This document shows positions 35,773 to 44,577 of a DNA stretch of 64,000 nt, one piece after another. The first letter of the stretch is position 1; the number at the start of each line of letters is the position of its first letter. Location: assembly GCF_017352155.2 (NCBI RefSeq), contig NZ_CP071462.1, positions 1,364,001 to 1,428,000 on the forward strand, given 5' to 3'. This DNA comes from Haloterrigena alkaliphila (lineage in GTDB: Archaea > Halobacteriota > Halobacteria > Halobacteriales > Natrialbaceae). The position numbers and the translations under genes were made by a program. The notes beneath the pieces were generated by a model, which ran no database searches, had not been told where the DNA came from, and worked only from the letters and a program-made list of their open reading frames with translations.

Positions 35773-36777
35773 TTACGCGTCCCGGCCCAGTTCCGCCAGC
35801 AGGTGCGAGACGTGGATCCGGTCGCTCGAGCCCTCCTGCATCTCGAACTCGACGTCGGCGGCCAGCTGGTGCATCCGAGCCAGTTTCTCGCCCTGATACC
35901 GTTTCCGGGCGATCCCGAGGATCGAATCGAGAACCTCGTCGCCGTCCAGTCCCTCGTCGACGAGCAGGTCGTCCAGGGTCTTGCGAGCGTCCGTGAACGC
36001 TCCGGCTTCGGCGTCGTCTAGCATCGACTCGATCTCGTCCTCGAGCCCCACCTCGCCGATGGTCTCGTAGGCCGCCTGCATCGTCAGTTCGCCCTCGTCC
36101 TCGACGGTCGTCTGGGCGGCCAGAATGGCCTGCCGGAGGTTACCGTTGGCGTAGCCGGCGACGAACTCGAGGCCGTCGTCGTCGTACGCGACGTCCTCCG
36201 CGTCGACGATGCGCTCGAGGACGCCGACGATTTCGGGGCTCGAGGGGGCTCGGATGGAGACGGGGAAACACCGCGAGCGGATCGGCGGGATGAGCTTCGT
36301 CGGCTGGCGGGTGGCGATGATAAACTGCGTCGTCCGGTGGTGTTGCTCCATGATTCGACGCAGGGCCTGCTGGAAGTCCTCGCGGACGTCCTCGGCGTTG
36401 TCCAGCAGGATCGTCTTGTACTCCCCCGAGACGGGGGCGTAGCTGGCGGACTCCTTGAGGACCCGGTTGATCATGTCCCGTTTGGACATCGAGGAGCGGC
36501 CGACGAGGAACTGGGCGAAGCGCGGATCGTTCTTGATCTCGGTCTTCGTGCGGCCGAAGAAGTCGGCGACGTTGATCTCGACGAGGTCGTTGTCGGGGTC
36601 CTCGTGCGCTTCGCGTGCGAGTGCGCGCGCCGCCGCCGTCTTCCCGCTACCGGGCGGTCCCTGCAGGAGGAGGTTGATCGGCTCCTCGACGGCCCGTTCG
36701 AGGTACTCGCGGGCGTCGTCCTGTGGCAACTCGGCCAGCTCGGGGGCGTGGGTGTCGGTCCACAGCGGCGCGTCCAT
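35773..36777 (-). CDS. Replication factor C small subunit, second divergent paralogue
   Basis: 334-residue AAA+ clamp-loader subunit without intein. Walker A GPPGSGKTAAAR is intact and the SRC arginine-finger motif (IRSRCF) is present. The Walker B box reads ILLDNAEDV, with Asn for the catalytic Glu. Haloarchaea typically carry two RFC small subunits plus one large; this looks like the divergent one and may act as a structural member of the pentamer. It lies 20 kb from the intein-containing rfcS. Confidence 0.9.
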   Translation of the reverse strand: MDAPLWTDTHAPELAELPQDDAREYLERAVEEPINLLLQGPPGSGKTAAARALAREAHEDPDNDLVEINVADFFGRTKTEIKNDPRFAQFLVGRSSMSKRDMINRVLKESASYAPVSGEYKTILLDNAEDVREDFQQALRRIMEQHHRTTQFIIATRQPTKLIPPIRSRCFPVSIRAPSSPEIVGVLERIVDAEDVAYDDDGLEFVAGYANGNLRQAILAAQTTVEDEGELTMQAAYETIGEVGLEDEIESMLDDAEAGAFTDARKTLDDLLVDEGLDGDEVLDSILGIARKRYQGEKLARMHQLAADVEFEMQEGSSDRIHVSHLLAELGRDA

Positions 36778-36836
36778 CGCCCGTCGGTAGGGCCGGCCCG
36801 GGTAAGAATCGGTCGGTTGGCCGTCGACGGTCCGCG

Positions 36837-37967
36837 CTACGCGTCGCTACTGTTTCCGTCGCCGCCGTCCCCTCCGTCGCCGGACTCGTTCGGCACGTCC
36901 GCGAGCGTGAACGTGGTTTCGACGCGCTCCCCCTGATACGTCAGCGGCGTCGCGTTCTCCGCGTCGTCCGGCTCGCCCTCGTAGAGGACGGCGGTCAGTT
37001 GCTCGTCGTCCTCGATCGAGGCGTTCTCGTCGATCTCGACGGTGACGTCGTCGTGTTCTCCCGGTTCTAACGCGTCGCTCGAGGCGACGATGGCCCCGCT
37101 CGCGTCTTCGACGGCGACGAACCCTTCGCCGGGAATCGCGACGTCGGCGGAGAGGGAACTGTCGTTCGCGCCGGTGATCTCGACGGCGGGATCGGTGTGG
37201 AACGAGAGTTCGATCGGCGCGAGTTCGCCGTCGGCGTCGGTGTAGACGCCGATCGTCCGGTTCCCGGGGGCGGTCCCGCTCGTGTCGATCTCGAAGGTCA
37301 CCTCGCGGCTCTCCTCGGCCTCGAGGGTCAGGGCCCGCTGCTGGAGGACGGCGCCGTCGAGACGGACGTCGACGGACTGCTGGGTCGTCAACTCGGTCGG
37401 GTTGGTGATCTGGGCGGTGACCTCGATCGTCTCGTTCGTGGTCGCCGACTCGGGAGCGCTCATCGAGTCGACCCTGAACGAGTTCAACAGCGCCTCGTCG
37501 CTCTCGTTGGTCGACACCGTCGCGGTGGCCGCCACCGGCTTCCCGTCCTCGAGGTAGGGACGGTCGTCCTCGCCGTCGCTGTCCGCGTAGTCGTAGCTCT
37601 CGTCGCCGTCCGAGTCCTGATGGACCGTCGCGGTGAGTTGACCGGTGAGTTCGGCCCCGTCCTCCCCGCGCTCGACGGTCACGTTCTCGTGGGTGCCCGA
37701 CTCGAGGTAGTCGGAGACGGCCAGCGGTTCGCCGTCGCTGTCCGTGACGACGACGAAGCCGCCCTCCGAGAGGGTGACCTCGGCGACGTCCACCGACTCG
37801 CCGTCGCCCCGTTGATCCTCGAACGTGATCGAGGCCTCGGGATCGGTCTCGACGCCGAAGATCGCGGGCGCCTGGAAGACGATGATCCCCGCGGCGAGTA
37901 CGATCGCGATCGCGAGCAGGATCGCGACGATCCGCTTGATCGTACCGAACGTCAGTCCTGAACTCAT
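36837..37967 (-). CDS. Membrane-anchored surface protein with repeated beta domains (DUF7282-like)
   Basis: 376 residues from ATG 37967. A short cytosolic start (SSGLTFGTIKRIVA) leads into one membrane span (ILLAIAIVLAAGIIVF), then an acidic extracellular region. Two related domains of about 100 residues (near 40-150 and 260-365) share blocks such as GFV-V-D-G, LESGTHENVTVE / LEPGEHDDVTVE and QLTATVHQDSDGD / QLTAVLYEGEPDD. A CARDB-like Ig domain lies between them (NETIEVTAQITNPTELTTQQ). This is the common architecture of haloarchaeal secreted proteins with DUF7282 repeats. Function unknown; possibly a cell-envelope component. Confidence 0.85.
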   Translation of the reverse strand: MSSGLTFGTIKRIVAILLAIAIVLAAGIIVFQAPAIFGVETDPEASITFEDQRGDGESVDVAEVTLSEGGFVVVTDSDGEPLAVSDYLESGTHENVTVERGEDGAELTGQLTATVHQDSDGDESYDYADSDGEDDRPYLEDGKPVAATATVSTNESDEALLNSFRVDSMSAPESATTNETIEVTAQITNPTELTTQQSVDVRLDGAVLQQRALTLEAEESREVTFEIDTSGTAPGNRTIGVYTDADGELAPIELSFHTDPAVEITGANDSSLSADVAIPGEGFVAVEDASGAIVASSDALEPGEHDDVTVEIDENASIEDDEQLTAVLYEGEPDDAENATPLTYQGERVETTFTLADVPNESGDGGDGGDGNSSDA

Positions 37968-38119
37968 TTGGGGGTGTATCGTCTGCCGATAGGGACTCGA
38001 GTGACGTAAAACGCAGAGTTTCTTCGCACGAGACGGATCGATTCGGAGCACTCTCTCCTCGAGTCGACCACGCCGTCGCTTCGAAGGGGGTTTAGCGCCG
38101 GCTCACGGATCATCCCACG

Positions 38120-39061
38120 ATGCCACTCCGCGTGACGTTTCTGGGGACGGCCGGGGCGATTCCGACGACCGAGCGGAACCCGAGCAGCGTCTTCGTCGCC
38201 CGCGAGGGGGAGGAGTTGCTGTTCGACGCCGGCGAGGGGACCCAGCGCCAGATGATGCGCTTCGGCACCGGCTTCTCGATCTCGCACCTGTTCGTCACGC
38301 ACCTCCACGGCGATCACGTCCTCGGGATTCCCGGCCTCCTCCAGACGATGGACTTCAACGACCGCGAGGCGCCGCTCGCGATCCACGCGCCCCACGGCAC
38401 GCGCCGCCAGCTAAAGGGGCTGGTCGAGGCCCTCGGCAACCGCCCCGGGTTTCCCGTGCGAATCAACGAGGTCGGCGACGGCGACGTCCCCTACCGCGCC
38501 GACGAGTACGAGGTCCGCGCGTTCGAGACAGACCACGACACCCGCTCGCTCGGCTACGCCCTCGTCGAAGACGAGCGCAAGGGTCGATTCGACCGCGAGC
38601 GAGCCGAAGAACTGGGCGTTCCCGTAGGGCCGAAGTTCTCGCGACTCCACGAGGGCGAGTCCGTCGAACTCGAGGACGGCACCGTCGTCGACCCCGACCA
38701 GGTCGTCGGGGAACCCCGTCCCGGTCGAGCGATCGTCTACACTGGGGACACCCGTCCCACGGCGGCAACGGTCGAGGTCGCCGACGAGCCCGATCTGCTG
38801 ATCCACGACGCCACGTTCGCCGACGATCGGGCCGACCGCGCGGCCGAGACGGCCCACTCGACGGCCCGTCAGGCCGCCGCAATCGCGAACCGGGCCGGCG
38901 CGGATCGACTCGCGCTGATGCACCTCTCCTCGCGCTACGCGGGCCGGACCGACGAACACCTCGAGCAGGCCCGCGAGATCTTCGCGGGTGACGGCGATGC
39001 CGTGTTCGTCCCCGACGACGGGCGGGGGCTCGAGATTTCGTATCCCGACAGTGAGGAATAA
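38120..39061 (+). CDS. rnz: Ribonuclease Z (tRNA 3'-endonuclease)
   Basis: 313 residues. Metallo-beta-lactamase fold with the metal motif TH-LHGDHVLGIPGLL, an N-terminal LGTAGAIPTTERNPS block, GEGTQRQM, and C-terminal AFETDHDTRSLGY, IYTGDTRP and HLSSRYAG. It removes the 3' trailer from precursor tRNAs. All zinc-ligand motifs appear intact and the length is normal for archaeal tRNase Z. It ends just before the gene-poor stretch containing repeat R2 copy 3. Confidence 0.95.
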   Translation: MPLRVTFLGTAGAIPTTERNPSSVFVAREGEELLFDAGEGTQRQMMRFGTGFSISHLFVTHLHGDHVLGIPGLLQTMDFNDREAPLAIHAPHGTRRQLKGLVEALGNRPGFPVRINEVGDGDVPYRADEYEVRAFETDHDTRSLGYALVEDERKGRFDRERAEELGVPVGPKFSRLHEGESVELEDGTVVDPDQVVGEPRPGRAIVYTGDTRPTAATVEVADEPDLLIHDATFADDRADRAAETAHSTARQAAAIANRAGADRLALMHLSSRYAGRTDEHLEQAREIFAGDGDAVFVPDDGRGLEISYPDSEE

Positions 39062-39140
39062 CTGCTCGCCCCCGTCGTTCGCCTCCGCCGCTCGCTCCCT
39101 CGAGTAGGTTTGCGCTTCGTTCCGATTGGTGACCCACCGT

Positions 39141-39313
39141 GCGGCGGCGTGCGCTGACGACGCGTCTGAGCAGCAGCGAAGACGCGTCGGTGACCTCGCG
39201 CGAGGGATGAGTGAGCGAGAGCGCGGCGCAACGCGCCGCGGACGCGAACGGCCTTGCCGTGAGCGCGAGTGAGCGAATCGGCTGGGGAGGGTGTGGCAGT
39301 TCCCTGTTGCCAC
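39141..39313 (-). repeat. Dispersed structured repeat R2, copy 3 (minus strand)
   Basis: On the minus strand from 39313: GTGGCA-loop-TGCCAC, then ACCCTCCCCAGCCGATTCGCTC, a different GC-rich double hairpin (CGGCGCGTTGCGCCG), CTCATCCCTCGCG, a GACGCGTC...GACGCGTC-type stem, and TCAGCGCACGCC. The order of blocks is the same as in copies 1 and 2, with each stem altered but still pairing. It explains most of the 367-bp gene-free gap 39062-39428. Confidence 0.75.
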
Positions 39314-39428
39314 GGTCGCAGGACGCTCTCTCCGTCCGTTCGACTCGAGTACACAGTGTAAGGCGCACAGCTACGGCAGGGTGCGAACCCGCGCCGGATT
39401 TATACCCGACTCGAACCTATGGCCGCCC

Positions 39429-41405
39429 GTGAGTACGCGAACGAGTGCGCTCGATGCGGTCGTCTTCGGGGTCGACATCCAGAGCGGCGACGTGCGCGGG
39501 GACGCCCCCTCGTACGCGCTGGCGGTCTACGACGGCGAGGACGTCACTCGAGACGTCGTCTCCCACCGGAAACTCCGGCGACTGATCGACGACGAGGGGC
39601 CGGCGATCGTCGCGACGGACAACATGTACGAGCTGGCCGCGGACAAGGACCAGCTCATCCACTTCCTCGGCTCGCTCCCGACCGGGACGAAGCTCGTGCA
39701 GGTGACCGGCGCCGAGCAACCCGAACCGCTCTCTCGCGTCGCGAAACGCCACGGCATCCCCTACGGCAAGGACCCGATGCAGGAGGCCGAGGCCGCCGCC
39801 CGGTTGGCCGCCCACAACGTCGGTCACGAGGTGTCGGCCTTCACGAACACGACGGAGGTCAAGGTCTCGAGGGGCCGTTCCACGGGCAGCGGCGGCTGGA
39901 GCGAGGACCGCTACACCCGCCGCATTCACGGCTCCGTCAAGAAGCGCGCCCGCGAGGTCGAGTCCGAACTCGAGGACGAGAACCTCGAGTACGAGCGGGA
40001 GGTCCGGGAGGCCTACGGCGGCTTCGCGAACGCCGTGTTCACCGTCGAGGCCCGGCCCCAGGACATCCCCGTCTCGCGCAATCGCTCGGGCGACGTTCGC
40101 GTCGAGATCGAACGGGAGCGCCGGGACGGCATCGAGTTCAAGCCGCTCGTCAAGCGCCGCGACCACGTCGTCGTCGGCATCGACCCCGGGACGACGACGG
40201 CGGTCGCCATCGTCTCGCTCGAGGGCGAGGTGTTGGACGTCTGGAGTTCACGGACCAGCGACACGGCCGACGTGATCGAGTGGATCGTCGAACGCGGCCG
40301 CCCGATCATCGTCGCGGCCGACGTGACGCCGATGCCAGAGACGGTCGAGAAGTTCCGGCGAAGCTTCGACGCCGCGGGCTGGGCGCCCGAGAGCGACCTG
40401 CCGGTCGACGAGAAACAGCACCGCACGCGCGAGGAACCGTACGACGACGACCACCAGCGCGATGCGATGGCCGCCGCGCTGTACGCCGTCGACGCCCACG
40501 AGGACCAGTTCGAGCGCATCGCCGACAAGCTCCCGCCGGGAATCGACCGCGGCGAGGTCACCGCCCGCGTCGTCGCCGGCGAGGAGAGCGTCGAGGCCGT
40601 CCTGCGGGACCTGAGGGACGACGACTCCGGCGACGAAGAGGAGTCGACCGAGCACGAGCCCCGCGAACTCACCGAGGAGGAAAAGCGGATCAAGTCCCTC
40701 GAGCGGCAGGTCGAGCGCCTCCAGAACCACGTCGAGACCCTCGAGGGCCGCGTCGAGGAGCGCGACGAGCGCATCGAGGAGCTCGAGTCGGAGCTCTCCC
40801 TCAAGCGCCGGGAGGAGCGCACGCAGGTCCGCAAGGACCGCGAGGTCAGCCGCCTCGAGCGGAAGGCCAACCGTCTGGAACGGGAGCGCGACGAGGCCCG
40901 CGAGGCGGTCACGGAACTCGAGAAGAAAGTCGAGCGGATGAAGGCCCTCTGGAAGCTCGACCACTCGAACTTCAGCGACGTCTCGGCGAAGAAGGAGGGG
41001 TTAGTCCCGGTCAAGGTGATCGAGAAGTTCACGAAGGGCGCGATCCGCGAGGCCGACGACCAGTACGGGATCGCCTCCGACGACGTCGTCTACCTGCGGG
41101 ACGCCAGCGGCGCGGGGAAGTCGACGGCCGACCTCCTCGCGAGCTTCGAACCCCGGGTCATCCTGAAAGAAGGCGGGCTCTCCGAGATCGCCGACGAGAT
41201 CCTCTTCGACGAGGCGATTCCGGTCGGCCCCGCCGACGACGTCGCCATGCAGGAGGTCGACGAACTCGCCGTCGCTCGCGAGGACGACGTCGAGGCGGTC
41301 ATCGAGGACTGGCACGAGCGCGCCGAGGAACGCCGGCGCGATCGAAAGGCGTCGATGGTCGATCAACTCATCAGCGAACACCGCGCCGGCGACAACGAGG
41401 TGTAG
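39429..41405 (+). CDS. DUF460-family RNase H-like protein with central coiled coil
   Basis: 658 residues from GTG 39429 (the upstream frame crosses repeat R2). The N-terminal half contains two RNase H/actin-like parts: VFGVDIQSGDVRGDAPSYALAVYDG and VVGIDPGTTTAVAIVSLEGEVLDVWSS, with later acidic residues (AADVTPMP; DDDHQRDAMAAALYAV), as in RuvC-like nucleases. About residues 415-555 form a long coiled coil (EEKRIKSLERQVERLQNHVE). The C-terminal domain is globular. This is an archaeal family of unknown biochemical role, suspected nuclease. Intact. Confidence 0.87.
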   Translation: MSTRTSALDAVVFGVDIQSGDVRGDAPSYALAVYDGEDVTRDVVSHRKLRRLIDDEGPAIVATDNMYELAADKDQLIHFLGSLPTGTKLVQVTGAEQPEPLSRVAKRHGIPYGKDPMQEAEAAARLAAHNVGHEVSAFTNTTEVKVSRGRSTGSGGWSEDRYTRRIHGSVKKRAREVESELEDENLEYEREVREAYGGFANAVFTVEARPQDIPVSRNRSGDVRVEIERERRDGIEFKPLVKRRDHVVVGIDPGTTTAVAIVSLEGEVLDVWSSRTSDTADVIEWIVERGRPIIVAADVTPMPETVEKFRRSFDAAGWAPESDLPVDEKQHRTREEPYDDDHQRDAMAAALYAVDAHEDQFERIADKLPPGIDRGEVTARVVAGEESVEAVLRDLRDDDSGDEEESTEHEPRELTEEEKRIKSLERQVERLQNHVETLEGRVEERDERIEELESELSLKRREERTQVRKDREVSRLERKANRLERERDEAREAVTELEKKVERMKALWKLDHSNFSDVSAKKEGLVPVKVIEKFTKGAIREADDQYGIASDDVVYLRDASGAGKSTADLLASFEPRVILKEGGLSEIADEILFDEAIPVGPADDVAMQEVDELAVAREDDVEAVIEDWHERAEERRRDRKASMVDQLISEHRAGDNEV

Positions 41406-41460
41406 CGCCCGCGCCGGCGACGACGGGGACAGTGCCCGCGCCGGCAATAACGAAGACAGT
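41382..41460. repeat. Tandem 27-28 bp repeat across a stop codon
   Basis: Three units begin CGCGCCGGC at 41382, 41410 and 41437. The first unit lies inside the last codons of the DUF460 gene and includes its stop; the other two lie downstream. The spread suggests recent slippage starting from the gene end. Confidence 0.7.
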
Positions 41461-41516
41461 TCTCGCGGCGTCTCGAGTCGCTTCGACTCGACTCACTCCG
41501 GCCCCTCGAGACGCCG

Positions 41517-41771
41517 TCACTTCGGGGATTCCATCGGCGACAGCACCGCTGGAACATCCTCGAGTTCGATTTCTTCGGCTAGGTCCTCGGTGTCGTCGAC
41601 CGGGCCGTTGACGAACAGCGCGTGCACGATGAAGCCGATCGCGACGAGGCCGAGGACGGCGATCGCGACCTCGAGCGCGACCGCCGTCACGGTGCCGATA
41701 ACGGCGCCGAGCCCGAGGCTCGCGGCAATACAGGCCAACACGAGGTCGTAGTAGTGCAGCGAGTAGCCCAT
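41517..41771 (-). CDS. Small two-span membrane protein
   Basis: 84 residues. Two adjacent hydrophobic helices (about 9-33 and 34-56: VLACIAASLGLGAVIG and ALEVAIAVLGLVAIGFIVHALFV), then an acidic C-terminal tail EDLAEEIELEDVPAVL. It looks like a haloarchaeal small integral membrane protein; no motif tells its role. It is on the same strand as the next small membrane gene but not overlapping. Confidence 0.8.
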   Translation of the reverse strand: MGYSLHYYDLVLACIAASLGLGAVIGTVTAVALEVAIAVLGLVAIGFIVHALFVNGPVDDTEDLAEEIELEDVPAVLSPMESPK

Positions 41772-41852
41772 ACTGAACCGTGGCGCCGAACCGCCAAAAC
41801 GCTTCGGAGCGCAATGGCAGCGTCGGTGTCGTGACTCGGTCGCCGCTCGCGA

Positions 41853-42032
41853 TCAGAACATCCCGAAGTTCTGGAGCATCCCCGAGATCAGGGACTTGAC
41901 GACCAGTCCGAGACCCGCGACTATGAGCGCCATCCCGGCGGCGATCAGGAGGTTTTGATACGCGATGAGCCCGATACCCGCGATCAGGAGCAGGAGACCG
42001 ACGATTCCGAGCGCGCCGAGGTTCTGCAGCAT
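41853..42032 (-). CDS. 59-residue membrane protein (DUF7470-like)
   Basis: From ATG 42032: LQNLGALGIVGLLLLIAGIGLIAYQNLLIAAGMALIVAGLGLVV in short blocks forms two closely spaced membrane helices, ending LISGMLQNFGMF. Start and end share MLQN(L/F)G, giving a pseudo-symmetric hairpin. The long upstream frame to 42272 contains a simple-sequence tract and is not plausible protein. Function unknown. Confidence 0.75.
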   Translation of the reverse strand: MLQNLGALGIVGLLLLIAGIGLIAYQNLLIAAGMALIVAGLGLVVKSLISGMLQNFGMF

Positions 42033-42178
42033 ACCCAGCACTGCCCAGCCGAGGGAAATAAACGGCGTGGTTTTCCGGTTTCGGCCGGCGCTGCCGTCGG
42101 TACGCGACGACGGGCTGTAGACCGACTCGAGTTCGGCCACGAGGCGGGTGACGACGCCGATGCTGGTGACGCTCCCGA

Positions 42179-42199
42179 TGGTGGTGGTGGTGGTGGTGG
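42179..42199. repeat. Trinucleotide (GGT) microsatellite
   Basis: About seven uninterrupted GGT/GTG units, unusual for an archaeal intergenic region. It lies upstream of the 59-residue membrane gene on its promoter side, so length change could affect expression; that is speculative. Confidence 0.7.
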
Positions 42200-42311
42200 A
42201 ACCCTGGCGCTGGTGGCGACCCCGACGTCTGCACGGTGAATCACCGCCGGCGTCGGGTCCGTCGGGGCGCATTGATAAACGGTTAAACGGCTAGGATTCG
42301 AACGCTCACCC

Positions 42312-42602
42312 ATGAGCGACGACGGTGACGGCGGTCGGAAGAACCTCCGGATGCCCGAAGACGACGAGGTCTTCGCGACCGTCACGGACATGCTCGGGGC
42401 GAATCGGGTGCAAGTACGCTGCGCCGACGGCCAGGAGCGCACCGCGCGCATTCCCGGCAAAATGCAAAAGCGTATCTGGATCCGCGAGGACGACGTCGTC
42501 CTCGTCGAACCCTGGGACTGGCAGGACGAGAAGGCCGACATCACCTGGCGCTACGAGAAGAGCGAGGCCGACCAGTTGCGCGAGGAAGGGCATATCCAGT
42601 AA
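42312..42602 (+). CDS. Translation initiation factor eIF1A
   Basis: 96 residues. OB-fold S1/IF1 domain: [46 protein letters not shown] in pieces, typical of archaeal aIF1A. It binds the A site of the small ribosomal subunit and helps start-codon selection. It has a normal acidic N-terminus and a short C-terminal helix. The stop is 3 bp before repeat R1 copy B. Confidence 0.95.
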   Translation: MSDDGDGGRKNLRMPEDDEVFATVTDMLGANRVQVRCADGQERTARIPGKMQKRIWIREDDVVLVEPWDWQDEKADITWRYEKSEADQLREEGHIQ

Positions 42603-42605
42603 GAA

Positions 42606-42815
42606 CGAACTTTTACGCTGTGTGCGGTCGCTTCGCGACCACACTCGGTAAAACTTCGATGAAAAGCCTCCTCCTTTCCCTTCGTTCACTCGACTCGCGG
42701 CTTCCGCCGCTCGTCTGTACGCGGCGCGTTGCGCCGCGCTCTCGTTCACTCCGGGTCAGTCGTCGGCCCGCGAGCGCCGTACGGCGCTCGCGGTGAACGG
42801 CGTCGCTCGGGTCCT
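42606..42815 (+). repeat. Dispersed structured repeat R1, copy B
   Basis: Outer arms CGAACTTTTACGCT (42606) and AAAACTTCGATGAAAAGC (42650) enclose a perfect stem GTGTGCGGTCGC/CGACCACAC with a TTCG-type loop. Downstream come CTCCTCCTTTCCC, further hairpins (CGCGGCTTCCGCCGC, GGCGCGTTGCGCCGC), and then CGGGTCAGTCGTCGGCCCGC with a stem GAGCGCCGTACGGCGCTC and GCGGTGA. The last block is shared with copy C. This explains the gene-free gap up to about 42840; the rest to 43028 is AT-richer and holds the protease promoter (TTATTCTAT near 43000). Confidence 0.82.
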
Positions 42816-43028
42816 TCGAACCGCTCGCTCGCCGACGATACGAGTGGGCTAGTTTCATTGTCCGATATCTATCGGTAGTTTCTGATCTTCAGGGACAGTC
42901 TTGGAATCTGGTCCTTGCAGTCGAGGTATCGGTGTTTCCGATATCGCTAGAGAACGCGCGACCGATCGATTCGACTGACTGTCATCCGACACAGAAGACT
43001 TATTCTATCGTTGTGCGTCGACCCGCGC

Positions 43029-44369
43029 ATGACACTTAGCCGGCGACGGTTACTCGGCGGGATCGGGGCCGGCGCTGCGGCCGGGCTGCTCGGCGTGCCC
43101 GCGTCGGCCGCCGAGTCCGAACCCGACACCGAGCGGGTGTTCGTCCACCCCGAAACGGGACTGCTCGACGGGCTCGGCGACCTCTTCGACCTCATCGAGG
43201 CCGTCGGCGGCACGACGATCCTCGAGTACGACAACTTCGAGTTCGTCGTCGCGGAGGTGCCGTCGACCCGGCTGGACGAACTGCGTGGTGACCGCCGCGT
43301 GGCGTCCGTCGAAGACGACGACGAGACGGGGATCCCCGGGGACTGGTCGCCGTCCCTGCCGGGCATCTTCGATCCACCCGGCGGCTCGGGTTGTTCCACC
43401 CATCCCGACCAGCAACCGTCCTGGGGACTGGAACGCATCGGCGCCGACGCCGTCGACCCGGACGGGTCGGGCGTCGACGTGGGGATTCTCGATACGGGCA
43501 TCCAGTCGGACCACTGCAGTCTGTCGGTCGCCGGCGGTCGGAACTTCAGCAGTGACGGGACGTCCAGGGATTACGAGGACCGTCACGGTCACGGGACGCA
43601 CGTCGCCGGGATCGCCGGCGCCGACGACAACGACGTCGGCGTCGTGGGCGCCGCTCCCGGCGCGAATCTGTACGCGGTGAAGGTGCTCGACGACGACGGC
43701 TCCGGTCGGTACAGCCAGCTGATCGCCGGGATCGACTGGTGTATGTCGAACGACGTGGAGCTGATCTCGATGAGTCTCGGGGGGACGGCCGAGAGCTCCA
43801 CGCTCAGCAGGGCGATCGACGCCGCGCACTCGGCGGGGCACCTCCTGCTCTGTGCGGCCGGCAACGAGGGGAACGACGGGAGCGACTCGTGCGACGCGGA
43901 GACGATGACCTACCCGGCGACCCACGAGCACGTCGTCGCGGTCACCGCGATGAACGAGGACGACCGGCTGGCGTCCTACAGCAGCGTCGGCTCGGCCGTC
44001 GACCTGCTGGCGCCGGGCACGGCCGTCACCTCGGCGACCGTCGACAACGAGTACGCCGAGGCGAGCGGGACGAGCATGGCCTGCCCGTTCGTCACCGGCG
44101 TCGCGGCGCTGGTCTGGGAAACCCGCGAGGAGGATGGTCCGGGGCCGAACGAGCCGGTCCGGGAAATCCTCGGCGAGACGGCCGAGACGGTCCTCGGAAC
44201 CTGCGCGGAGGGACACGGTCTCGTGAACGCACCGGCGGCGCTGGGCGACGAGCGCGCGACCGACGGCGCCAGCGGCCCCCTCAGCGGCGGCGGACTGGTG
44301 TCGCTACTCGAGCGGGTCGTGGACCTGATCGTGAGCTTCTTCCAGTGGCTCTGGGGGCTGTTTTCGTAG
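43029..44369 (+). CDS. Secreted subtilisin-like serine protease (halolysin family)
   Basis: 446 residues from ATG 43029. Tat signal SRRRLLGGIGAGAAAGLLGVPASAA, a propeptide of about 75 residues, then an S8 catalytic domain with Asp in VGILDTGIQSDH, His in HGHGTHVAGIAGA, Asn in CAAGNEGNDG and Ser in GTSMACPFVTGVAAL. The full triad is present. Instead of the roughly 120-residue C-terminal extension of halolysins, it ends with a hydrophobic, aromatic tail (LIVSFFQWLWGLFS) that could anchor it to the membrane. Probably exported folded and processed outside. Confidence 0.93.
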   Translation: MTLSRRRLLGGIGAGAAAGLLGVPASAAESEPDTERVFVHPETGLLDGLGDLFDLIEAVGGTTILEYDNFEFVVAEVPSTRLDELRGDRRVASVEDDDETGIPGDWSPSLPGIFDPPGGSGCSTHPDQQPSWGLERIGADAVDPDGSGVDVGILDTGIQSDHCSLSVAGGRNFSSDGTSRDYEDRHGHGTHVAGIAGADDNDVGVVGAAPGANLYAVKVLDDDGSGRYSQLIAGIDWCMSNDVELISMSLGGTAESSTLSRAIDAAHSAGHLLLCAAGNEGNDGSDSCDAETMTYPATHEHVVAVTAMNEDDRLASYSSVGSAVDLLAPGTAVTSATVDNEYAEASGTSMACPFVTGVAALVWETREEDGPGPNEPVREILGETAETVLGTCAEGHGLVNAPAALGDERATDGASGPLSGGGLVSLLERVVDLIVSFFQWLWGLFS

Positions 44370-44577
44370 CCGGGACGAAATCGCAGGCAAGCGATGAGAG
44401 TTCGGCCACCCGGCGAGTACACCGACGGCCCCACGCTAGGGGTCGAGAGAGACACAAAACTGGTCGAATCGATCGACCACGCTGTCGCACGCGATGGCGG
44501 ATCAGCTGGTCGAACTCGGGGTGAACGAGACCCTCGAGACCTGCAGTGACACCGATCTGTCTCGCGCTGACCACCGA

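Noticed and set aside
39419-41611. 730-codon plus-strand frame overlapping the DUF460 gene
   Set aside because: Arg-rich out-of-frame shadow; the GTG frame at 39429 contains the RNase H-like motifs.
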